From Bursaphelenchus xylophilus (lineage: Eukaryota; Nematoda; Chromadorea; Rhabditida; Aphelenchoididae): 64,000 bases of DNA. The position numbers and the translations under genes are program-made. The DNA lies in the NCBI GenBank assembly GCA_904066235.2, contig CAJFCV020000005.1, positions 6,381,501-6,445,500 of the forward strand. Reading direction: 5' to 3'. The notes under the pieces were generated by a model. It did no database searches. It had not been told where the DNA came from and worked only from the letters and a program-made list of their open reading frames with translations. Positions 50,528-61,100 of the stretch are shown piece by piece; position 1 is the stretch's first letter; each line of letters opens with the position of its first letter.

Positions 50528-52801
50528 ATGTCATGGCAATTAACGTTTGTTTTCTTGTTTCCAATCATCACTCACGGTCAGTTAATTAACAGCACGCATA
50601 ACCAACATTGCAGTATGCGCGGAAGTGACGCACGAGCCTCAGCACACGCCGACCGGTATCCTCAGCCAATTTCAGGGCTTTCGTACACCGAGACCTTTCC
50701 CTCCAAATGCTAATTTCAGTAGGTTTTTGATTTAAAAAAATATAATAATTAAGTGTATGCATCGGTTTGGGCAAGTTGGTCAGCGTGGTCATTTTGTGCC
50801 AACGGGGTTCAGGTCAGAGTCAGAGCGTGTAACACGGTACGAGGATTCAGTTGCCTTGGAGCAAATCGGGTGGGTCCCCAACCTTTTTACAAAAAATCAT
50901 CATCAACAAGATTTTTTCACTTTGTTATCTATCTATTCAGGAAACGAAAGATTGCGAAAACCCCACAAGACCTTTGCCTTTGCCTCAGCCCGGAAATCAA
51001 GCCCCAAGGAGAACACAAAACCAGGGACGGCCCGATTACGACGTGGTTGATCCTTGGGACGATGATAGGAAGGAGGCTTTAAGACAACTTGGGCAATATA
51101 CAGACTATGAAGTTCCGGAATTAAAGAATCAGAAGCCACAACAAGATCTTAAACTGCGCGGAGAAAAGACGGCCAAGAAATTTGGCCTCAGAGGTCCAGA
51201 ACGACCATTACAGAACGGAGTTCCATTGCTATCTGGACCTGCACAAGCCCCAAGTAATAACAAAATACTTTATTTAAATATACATGATGTTTAGGCATGA
51301 CGCCAGAAAAATTGTATGGAAGCAAAACTGAAACTGGATCGCCAGTTGTTGAACTTCCTTTAACTGGAGCCAGAGGCAGCTCTACAACAGAAGGCGAGCT
51401 CTCAACGTCTACAACCATAGCCCAAACAATCGCCGAGACTCGACCAGTCACAGAAACTACCTCAAATCAGCCTGTTGTAAGAAATGAAGAAACTACAATA
51501 GATAATGACATCATTGTTACTTCAACCGTAGAGCCAACGACCAACCAGAATGTTGAATCCAATGATAAGGTTGAAATTGTTTCTTCGATAAGTCAACATT
51601 TCAAGGAACAACAGCTTGAACAAGGTGTAAACAACACTCCGCTGACTCCAGCATTGGGAATAGCTTCGGTAAACGAGGAATCCATTGCCAGTGTTATTGA
51701 AGAAGAAGCGACCGGGAGATCAAGGTAATTAAAAGAATGTCCTGTTTATTTATACTTTACAGAGCACAAACTCCAACAATGACACCCTCCGGACGTACCA
51801 GAATCTCTGTTCCAATTCAGCCACCTCCAACAATTATCTTCCGTGAACAGAAGACAACCCTATCTCCAATACAGGCTCCAACAACAAAGAAAATCAATTC
51901 AGGGGAAGTGGAAGCACCGAAGAAGCCAGAGGTATGCAGATATCCTTACCTTACCTTATAACAATGTTTTGTTCATCTAGGTCGTAAACGTCGACACAGT
52001 GAAGGCCCTTCAATGGATGTTAAATAACATGACTAATGCTGCAAAGCAGGCAGATACCAAAAGGATTCATCAAATGAATCTTGATTCATCCGTTTTGCAT
52101 TCAGGTGAAGTAATTAAAACATTGGGGGAATTACAACCCTCTGCACAAAAATCATTCGCATCCCGAATTCACAAAATTCCAGCACCATTAGTAGACAATG
52201 ATGAAAGTGATCTTCTTGGAAATGAAAAAATACTTCAAGAAGAACTTGTCAGACTAAAGTCGACCATGGATCAAGTTGAGTCGGAACTGAAAGAACTGGA
52301 GAACGATGAAATCGAATCCGAAAAACCAAAGTTCGATACAAAAAAGGCCCTAAGCCTGAACTTAGTACCCCAGGCAAAGACTGTAAACAGCCAAGAAATG
52401 ATAGACAGTTCTCCAGAGATTCTGGATCAAAATCAACGGCGTAAGTCATGCAGCGGATATGTGCAAGTAAAAATGAATTTTGTGAGGACGATATTCATCT
52501 GCGGTCTTTCTAAATGATCTAATATGTTCCTTTTCAGAAGCCAAGTGGAGTAATTGGGGACCATGGGGCAATTGTTTATGCGGCAAACAAATGCGAACAA
52601 GAGCGTGTCACTACGGTGTTTATTCCGGCGGTATGTTTAAAGGCGCAATTTGATTTTCTTCAAGGTTGTGTGGGGAGGTCCTACCAGTCCAGATTATGCC
52701 GCTCTTATGATGATGACTCATGCCCAACTCCCAGGCATTCTCATGAAAATGGATTAGTTTCAACGCTCCATGAAGGTTCAGCTTTCCGACGGCCGTCATA
52801 A
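50528..52801 (+). CDS. Secreted protein with two thrombospondin type-1 repeats
   Basis: The 588-residue model uses exons 50528-50576, 50754-50869, 50941-51253, 51295-51724, 51763-51931, 51981-52440, 52538-52630 and 52665-52801. MSWQLTFVFLFPIITH is a likely signal peptide. The first TSP1 repeat follows directly (WASWSAWSFC, VQVRVRACNTV, CLGANRETKDC), with the W-x-x-W and R-x-R pattern. A long, low-complexity Ser/Thr/Pro/Glu-rich middle (about residues 65-360) suggests mucin-like or extended extracellular sequence. Residues of about 436-475 (EELVRLKSTMDQVESELKEL) form a coiled coil. The second TSP1 repeat lies at about 514-557 (WSNWGPWGNCLCGKQMRTRA). Exon 1 is the least certain; the alternative is that coding continues past 50576. 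No catalytic domain is present, so it is not a full ADAMTS. Confidence 0.75.
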
Positions 52802-53751
52802 AAGATTTTTCTCCAAAAACACGCTAATCTCATTTTTTTGTAACCTCGTCTGTTTATTAAACGTACTTAATTTTTTCATTATATTTTCCCGGGTAAAAAA
52901 ACCTTCTCGTTTCGTCCTCCGATTGACAATGCATTTCAATATAGTCATGTGGGTTGTGGGTTGAAATGCGGCTGTCACTTAAGTTCTCGTCCAAACAAAT
53001 ATATTAGTATTAGTCTTCTTTTCCTGTTCGAGATGCAGCGTATGAATTATTTTTTACAATTTAATCCAAATAGCTCTGGGGATTAAACGACGCCAGCTAA
53101 ATCAACGCCCGATTAAAGCAGAGAGGGAATTCCTTATGTGGGTGACCAATTCGCTTGGGTTGAAACGCATGAGCAAGTGCTTAGCTGGGTGACCAGCATG
53201 TTCCTTTTATATTTCATTTCCATATTTCCGCTGCCTGTTATGGTTGGCCGTTATCAAGATTCATCTCGACGCAAAGAGACGGGGTATTAGTCTCAGCCGG
53301 AAACTCCCTAAATAGGGAGGGTATTGGGAAAAGAAACGTTTGTTTCTGTGGCCAAGTAGTAGATCGTCCGTTTCATCATTCCTTTCTCTTCGGGTTCCCT
53401 CAATTCCCGCACTCCAAAAAATCGTTGCGGGGAAAAAGCTTTCGGGGACCAGGGCCGGGCCGAATCCGGAGTGCGGAGACGAGCAAACGGCTTCTTTTGT
53501 GAGTGCCGGCTCGGTTTCTTCTCTTCGTCTTTTCCCTCTTTTTCTTCACTCTCCGCGTACAGCGCCACCCCAGTGGAAACGGGGCCAGTAGGGCCTCGAA
53601 ATATTCTTTAACTCTCTACGCTTACCACCATTTAGTTCTTTCACTTGGCCTCCACTTGACTGTCAAACGTTTTACACCAGGCGCAAATCGAGCTGAGTTC
53701 CGGCCTATGTAGAGGCTCAATTCGCGCCAAACATCCGCACTTTGCTTTGGA
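52802..53751. other. 950-bp intergenic region, no gene seen
   Basis: Presumed 3' UTR of the TSP1 gene and promoter/5' UTR of unc-76. GGTGACCA appears at 53144 and 53189 with local similarity between the copies. I considered and rejected a 5S rRNA relic here. G+C rises between 53350 and 53580, close to the likely unc-76 transcription start. Confidence 0.45.
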
Positions 53752-55772
53752 ATGGGAGTTATGGACGACTCAAGTGATTTGGCTGTTCCGGACGTTCCCT
53801 TAGCGCGTTCCGAGGACGATTCGGAGTCCAATTCATCCTTTAGCATAAAGTAAGTGCATTTTGCAAAGCATGGCCCGCCAAAGGGCCAAACCAAACAATT
53901 CCAGAAGTCACCCATTCCTCATTTTTTATTTTTTTGCCGACATCTCTTGTGAATGCTCGATCTCTGCCCAGTTTAAAACATCTCTATGTTTAAAAATGGC
54001 TCGAGGAATAAAACCACGTCTTTTAGAAAAATCAATTTGTAATATTTGCGCGGGCTGCTCGGGGGTTTGGAGAGTAGTTTCCACAAACCCTACGTTTTTT
54101 TGTCTTTTGGGAAGATACTTGCATTCCAATAGAAACCGGCCGCTTCCGTTATGGATTTTGCGTATTGAGTTTTTATGACTTACCGCGGCATGCATTTTGA
54201 GCAGATCAAAATCTCGAATAAAATTACTTTCAACCAAACAAACATTTCGACCCTATTACTTTAAGTTTAAACGAAACCGAGAAAACAACAAACAAAAACT
54301 GTAGGAATAAATTAATAATTGTTCCGTGTTTTCCATCTCGCCAGTCTTCCATGACCATGAGTTGAATATTTTACTTTTTTATGATGACTGTAAAGTATTT
54401 ATATAAATTTTTTTTCAGAGAGGAAGATCAACTAAATCGATCAAACAACGGCCTTGGAGAGCATTTATCCGTTTCGTTGGAAGATTTGGTTGAACATTTT
54501 GATCAAAAAATAAACAACGTGCTCAAGGATCTCAACGAAAACACCAACAAAATGGCTCCCGTTCAGGTCCGAACGCAGGACGAAATCATGTCCGAAAGCC
54601 AGGTCTGGTGGACCTTGACCGGAAATTATGGGAACATTCTTCCCCTCGACTTTAATAAGAGTCAGATTAGGAAGCGCGAGATTGACGTTCTTTCTTTGGA
54701 TACTCCAAAAGCGGTAAGAAAATCGTCAAAATTATAATTTTAATTTTTTTACTGTTAATTCTTTTCAGTCCGATGAAGGGGCCCACTGTAGCGAAGAGGA
54801 AAGCCTGGATGAAGAGGACTTGAGGCATTCGATGGATTTGCATCAAATCATTCCCGATGACAACAGTCTTACCAGCGAGCATATTCCAGTTTCTGCCGAT
54901 CAAGTCATCGAGGAGATCGATGAGATAATGCAAGTATGTCGAAGTTTTATTGAGCGTTTTAATTTGCATTTCGACAAGTTCCGATTTGTCTTTCAGACCT
55001 GCGACCTGATGAGATCAATGATGACAGACAAGACGGAAAGCGTCGACAGTATGTACTCTTCGATGAGATCACCGTTTGCGTCGCTGCAAGTGGAGAACGA
55101 ATTAAAACAAAAACATATCGAGGCCCTAAGTTTTTCAAAAGAAGGTGAGTTTTGTCATTTTACGATAGTATCGGATCAATCAAAACTGACGCTTCGGCCT
55201 GCTGCCAACCATTTTTCAACGTTCTTTGAGGATACGATAACTGATGTGTTTCCAGATCTGACGCAGATGTCTCAGAGCAAATTGTTAGCGCTGAGTACGG
55301 AGATGGAGAATCTGATAATCACATACAACTCGGAGCTTGTCTCTGAATTGGCCAGACGAGATGAATTGGAATATGAAAACGAGATTAAAAACAAGTTCAT
55401 AACACTGTTAGTGGGAATTCAAGATAAACGAAGAAAATTCATGAGCGAACGGAAAAAGAAAAAAATTCCGGATAATGCCGCGCTTCCACAAGTAAGCAAT
55501 CCGTCGACCATGATTTTAAATGATTAAAATTACTTGTTACAATTATTATTTTAGTTTGCAACTGCTTCCATACCCTTCGATGACACACAGAGATTCCCCA
55601 AACTGTCAACCTTGGAATCACTGATCAAAATCCTCGAAGCCATCAATGAAAACAAACCTCAGGTCCCCACTTTGCTTACGGATTACATTTTAACAGGTCA
55701 GTAATTCTTTCATAAATCACGACTTTTTTTATTTTTTCAGTGGTATGTCCTTCTGCGTCACTCCTCGCCTAG
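53752..55772 (+). CDS. unc-76: UNC-76 / FEZ (zygin) kinesin adaptor
   Basis: FEZ-family adaptors link kinesin-1 to cargo and are needed for axon outgrowth and fasciculation (family knowledge). Seven exons give 371 residues, close to mammalian FEZ: 53752-53849, 54419-54713, 54769-54933, 54997-55144, 55256-55491, 55555-55696, 55741-55772. Evidence: an acidic N-terminus; SVSLEDLVEHFDQKINNVLK; a FEZ-type block (EIMSESQVWWTLTGNYGNIL); a coiled coil (LLALSTEMENLIITYNSELV, then ELARRDELEYENEIKNKFI); and a C-terminal LLTDYILTVVCPSA like the FEZ end. Introns 54934-54996 (63 nt) and 55145-55255 (111 nt) are stop-free multiples of three, so retained forms would still be in frame. The start is the first ATG of the frame; M4 is a possible alternative. 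Confidence 0.9.
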
Positions 55773-55941
55773 TAAGCAGCTTGTAATGTGTTCATCCATC
55801 CGCTTTCGTATCATACAGATGTTGTTATTGTCGCCGATCGAATTGCCAGAAAGAAGTAAACGGTGAGGCCGAACAGATCCGGCCAAAAAAGCTTTGTTAT
55901 TGATCTCATTATATTTTTACATTCAACCAAGATATCATTCA

Positions 55942-56131
55942 AATAAACTTATGCAAACTGCAATAGTAAACGGATATAAAATTAGACATTTACAGAGTGA
56001 GCCTGCGAATACAGGTAAAAACACTGGCCAAAAAAATCTATCCAAATCTATTGGACTGTACATAAATGTTGTTAGAGTCGGACAGCTTCGTGTCTTTTCA
56101 AAAATTAAGAATTAATGTATGTATGAATAAA
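55942..56131 (+). terminator. Candidate poly(A) signals of unc-76
   Basis: AATAAA at 55942-55947 and again at 56126-56131, 170 and 354 bases after the stop codon. Confidence 0.4.
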
Positions 56132-56459
56132 ATCAGCATAAATACTTTTTCACAATTGCAGGTACTGGGTTGGCAATTTTATAAGTAGAAAATGACAAAT
56201 TATTGGATTAATTCAAATTTCGGTAGGAGAAGGAAAGATCGATCAGTAATTTTGTGGCGATTCTCAAATTTGAACCCATTCGGGAAACGCGTTTCCTGCG
56301 CAACCTTTCATTTGGGGCAGATCGGGTATCGGGCCAATATTCCAATGTTGCAAAATTGGTTGACCAGCTGGCCAACTGGTTTACTCTGTGTTCATTCTTA
56401 CAGTAACCCCATTCACGATAGGCCGCCCATGACCAAGCTCGAGACCTATAGGCCGTGAC

Positions 56460-56800
56460 CAAGGTCAAGGTGGATGCCCAAAATTACCCGAAAACGGTCT
56501 TAATGCTTGATTATGATGGTCAAGAATTTGTTTAGGCCAGGTCATCACCTCACGATCTGGGCCGTGACCATAATCAGTGTGGTTGTAACCTGACCTAACT
56601 GAAGTGCCAAAACCGCCAGGAACAACTAGTAGGATTATTGTCAGAGGATTTTGGAAATTAATTGTGACCTAGCTCACGACCTAGGTCATGAACTAGCTTG
56701 TTTTTCCCAAAAGGCACGCATTTCATCATGGATAACGGTTTTGGAGGGGCATTACCTAAACTAGCTCACGAGCTAGGTCACAATCAAGCATAATCGAAAC
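56460..56800. promoter_or_regulatory. Cluster of AGGTCA/TGACCT half-sites in palindromic DNA
   Basis: AGGTCA or TGACCT hexamers occur near 56463, 56538, 56590, 56668, 56685 and 56780, several within the palindromic context CTAGCTCACGACCTAGGTCA. AGGTCA is the core nuclear-receptor half-site. The cluster lies 220-560 bases before the start codon at 57018. A decayed MITE is also possible, because TGCTTGATT near 56504 and its complement AATCAAGCA near 56785 form a partial inverted repeat. Confidence 0.35.
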
Positions 56801-57017
56801 GACTCTCGCATTCTAGTCATCTAGTTTGGCCATTTTATCAGTCTGTCGGGAAAATAACGGCGGATCCTCCGTTGTGAACACTGGTAACCCCCTTGGCTAG
56901 CTAGTCAACCAATTTAGCCGTTTCTTGATGTGTCTACCCCGTACGAACCCTAATTCCAATTTCAACTCATCTTTCATTTTTTTGTTTTTATTTTTTTCAC
57001 CATTTTTGCCACGAAAA

Positions 57018-58128
57018 ATGGAAGCCGGTGTTGTTTCGTTTATTTCCCCCAATTTTGGTCTTGTTTTGACCAAAGACAATATTTTGAGCGATAATGTATT
57101 GCTCGTTTTCGGTCCTTGGAGCTATATCGGGGACATCAAGTTGTCAGACCTCGGCCAAGTCGATGATTTTTTTCAGGTCGGCATGAATGTAAGCTTTTTG
57201 TTTATAAAATACGTTTTTCTAGGTATTACTGCAAAAAACAGCTACTCCTGATACTTTGAACACCAATATCGTAAGAATCAATCGGATTCAGCCAGGTAAG
57301 TTTTTTAAGCTTTTTCAGACCTAAAGATTTTAGATGATAATGTTGTTGAGACAACTCTCACTCCAATGGTCGCGGTAGCGACGGGAATAAAGAATTCTCA
57401 TGTTGCGATTGGAATGACGAAGAGTGGGCAGCTAGCTTGCATCCATCCGCATCTTCTTGTTGCGCCACAACTCGAAAAACTCCTTACTTCCAACGCTAGT
57501 CATGTCGATACAGAAATAAACCATGTCCAGGTGAGTGGAAAAACGCATATCTAATTTCCCATGCAGATAGACCAATTCCACGCGATTGTGACCCCAGGCC
57601 GTACATTTGAAGGAAGACTTGGCCTCATTCCGAACTGTCTGAAAGATGTCTTCCAATCTGCAGGCCTGAATATAAAGTACTTGGCCGTCAGTGTAGAAAA
57701 TCTGAGTGTCACCTATACTGGTATTGCTAAATTTGTAAAATCTCACAGAGCCTCAATTCTATTGAAATCATTGGATCGTTCGGCCTATGAAGTTATATTT
57801 CCTCTTGTTCTGGTTCCGCAAGAAAGACGTGCTGATTACGTTAGTTTTTCATCACAACTTTGAGTCACAAAAAACTATCTTCTTTCAGCTCAACATTCCT
57901 AAAGATAAAATCCTCTTCTACTACACTGCTTGCAAAAACCTGCCAGGTTCCAAATATCCCCTTAGAGCCTACACTTTGTCGGTGGTCGAGGGTGGACAAC
58001 ATATAATAGAACAACTGGCACAACGAGAGGCTAATGAAGAACAGGCACAACAATCTCCAGCCGAAGAAGACTCCTCTGAATCTCCACCTTCCTCTGCCGC
58101 CAATGAAATCGATCTTATCCAATTCTAG
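57018..58128 (+). CDS. Unrecognised 317-residue protein
   Basis: I do not recognise the family. Exons 57018-57188, 57223-57295, 57334-57530, 57567-57839 and 57889-58128 are joined by introns of 34, 38, 36 and 49 nt with GT-AG ends, which supports a real gene. The N-terminus (GVVSFISPNFGLVLTKDN, then FGPWSYIGDIKLSDLGQVDD, then GMNVLLQ) has alternating strands and glycines like a small beta-barrel or cold-shock-type OB fold. A second similar stretch may be ATGIKNSHVAIGMTKSGQLA. Residues of about 285-317 are acidic and Ser/Gln-rich (EEDSSESPPSSA). There is no signal peptide or membrane segment. Its stop codon interlocks with that of the convergent OSGEPL1 gene. A nucleic-acid-binding role is only a guess from the barrel-like pattern. 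Confidence 0.75.
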
Positions 58129-61100
58129 TCTGTCTTTATTTTCCTGTATAAAAGTGGATTGGACTCTGGGCGAATTGAGACTACTCTCAATCTTTGTTTG
58201 TATTTAAATACCCTGACTTTATCGCTGATATCCTCTCCCAAAGGTGACTTGGCCTCAACATGGAAAGATAACGGCAGTTCGCTTGGACAAATTATTTTGG
58301 AGGACCTGAAAATAACATAGTAAGAAACATTACATGGGCGTCTCAAAAAAAAATGCAACCTATTGTTATTGCGCAATATGTAGCTACATTTTATTTTAAA
58401 AAATAACAATCCCCATCGGTAAAATAGAGCTTGCGAATTAGTCCATTCGCAAAGTCGTTGGAGTGATTTTTGCGACATGCGCTGTGCGAAAACGAAGGTG
58501 CACATTCGCACTGCAGTATTGCACTGTGCAATAAAAAGTAAAGAGCAACAGTAATACATTACTATAGATGCTCTATTTCTGGACAGAGGATGTCTAAAAT
58601 GGAACCAACATAGAACTTGAGAAACTGCAACTACAGGGTGTTTCAAGAAATTTGGAACAAATAATTTGCTTATATCTTTTTGTTCTTTGCAGCTATCAAC
58701 GAATTTCTTTTTGCTTCTGAAAATTGACAGCGTGCGTTTTTAGAATCTCAAAAAAAATTTTTTTTCGTCGGCGGAGGGCCCATTTCTCGGCGGAGAAAAT
58801 TAGGGCCTTTTTTAAAAATCACAGCGTATTACGTGGCGGAAACGCCGTTGCAACGGCTGAAATCAAGTTTACGTTACACCTCCGTCGATTTTGCGGTATG
58901 CATTTTTTTGTTTTCGATTTTACGCGCACCGCGGAGGCGCGGCGGAGACTTTAGATTTCGGCGGACGTTGTTTTGGGCCTTCGGCTGTTGCAATTCATGT
59001 TGGAAAAGAGGTTGGGGTGATTTTTTGTTGTCATCCGATGCACAGATGGCAAAAATTTCGTGCTTTTTTCCCCGGCGGAGGATTCGGCGGAGGCTTTATC
59101 AAAGGGTCAAAGCAGTCTTACGAGTCCGGGAAAAATCTCAGCTACAAGAATCCATCAGAGCAGCATTGTCTTTCAAAGATTTTTGATTTTTTTGGTCCGG
59201 CGGACAAATCGGCGGAGTTTTGTTTTTACCCTTTGATAAAGCCTCCGCCGACTCCTCCGCCGGGGATAAAGAGCACGAAATTTTTGCCATCTGTGCATCG
59301 GATGACAACAAAAAATCACCCAAACCTCCTTTTCCAACATGAATTGCAAAAACCAAAGGCCAAAAACAACGTCCGCCGAAATCTGAGGTTTCCGCCGCGC
59401 ATCCGCGGAAGTGCGTAAAATCGAAAACGCAAAAAAAGCATACCGTAAAATCGATGGAGGTATTACGTAAACTCGATTTCAGCCGTTGCAACGGCGTTTC
59501 CGCCACGTAATACGCTGTGATTTTTAAAAAAGGCCCTAATTTTCTCCGCCGAGAAATGGGCCCTCCGCCGACGAAAAAAAATTTTTTTTGAGATTCTGAA
59601 AACGCACGCTGTCAATTTTTAGAAGCGAAAAGAAATTCGTTGATAGGTGCAAAGAACACAAAGATATAAGCAAATCATTTGTTCCAAATTTCTTGAAACA
59701 CCCTGTACAACAACTTCAACGAATTTTACGGACGTGAAAACCATGAATACCAACGGCTTCGCATTGTGAACATTTTGAACCTCAAAATGCATGGATTGTG
59801 CTAAATTCTGATATGCAGATTCATAGTGAAGATCCCTTAGAACCTATATTTCTATTACTTGGCCATAAACGAACAAGACCCAGCACTGTACAGTCGATCT
59901 TTTAAAATCATACCAAAAATAGGAAAAAATAGGCTTCTTTCCACCGATAAATTTTAAGCCGACTGTTAAAAGTGCATTGCTCGTTAACCCATCTAATGAA
60001 GAGTATCTATAGGTTTTGCAGTTGCAGACTCTGAATCTGCCTATCATAATTTGCCTGTAGCATTTATGTTCCTATTTTTAACATTTGAAAGTAGTTGGAC
60101 ATGGTACACAATGTCAAAAACATGTCGCTGCTACCTAGCTAAGAAATTGTAAGTAAGGGTAGCCATACTTTTGAAACGGCCAAATATTCAATAGTACAAA
60201 ATCATTTGGCTGCACGTAAAAACTGGACAAAAGAAAAAAAACTGCATTTCTTGATACACCCTGTATACTTTTATGCTAACCGCAAATCTTACCTCGTTTT
60301 CAACTCAATTCCCGTCCATGCAATCATTTCAGCATTATCTGTGACCATTTGGTTTATCGGAACATAGGTCTTGAACCCCCAATGGCTAGCTACATTATCC
60401 ACACATCGTCGGATGTATTTATTAGCCGCGACGCCACCCGCGATTACTAATGATTTTTGGCTTGATTCACATAAGTGCTCGTGGTTTACAAAAGCCAATG
60501 CAACATCTAACCGTTGGCACAGATGAGCGGTAACAAGGTGCTGAATGATATGTATAACATATTATTTCTATGTCTAGTATGATCTTACCTGCAAATTACA
60601 GCAAAAGTCGTTGATATTTATATCGTTAATTGTCCTGAGAGCATGCAGAAACCTCTCTCTTAACGACGCAAAATCCATGTCAGCTCCACAAACAGAAGGC
60701 ATTACAGTAACGTATTTCATGATGGCGTTTGAGCTAAAAGATACCCAAATTATGTGATACAAGCCAAACCTGCTCGCCAAGGATTCAACCTGTACTCCAT
60801 AATGCGGTTTTGCATACAACCCCATTGTCCTTGCAACTTTATCTATGGTCTCACCCGGACTACTTGCTCTAGAAGTACCCAGTACTTGGAAATTGTCCAC
60901 ATCTTTTGCTAAGGCGATAATCGAATGCCCTCCGGATATCAACAATGTCACAAAAGGGAAGTCTATTTCACGGTGAGCATATCGGGCGCTCAGGGCATGA
61001 GCTTTCATGTGATGCACAGGAATAAAAGGAATTTGGTTGTCCCTAAAGGTAGAATGATATACACTCTGTTTCAAAATTATAGAACCCCTGTAAAATCTGC

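Noticed and set aside
53090..53210. Possible 5S rRNA relic (GTGCTTAGCTGGGTGACC)
   Set aside because: Only a short resemblance to the 3' part of 5S rRNA; no matching 5' half or terminal stem.
57296..57333. Alternative acceptor TTTCAG at 57318 in the unknown gene
   Set aside because: It would leave a 23-nt intron, too short to splice; the frame is kept either way, so the 38-nt version is preferred.
58724..59506. ORFs of 76-175 codons in the OSGEPL1 last intron
   Set aside because: Products of the foldback palindrome (CGGCGGAG blocks); the same peptides occur on both strands.
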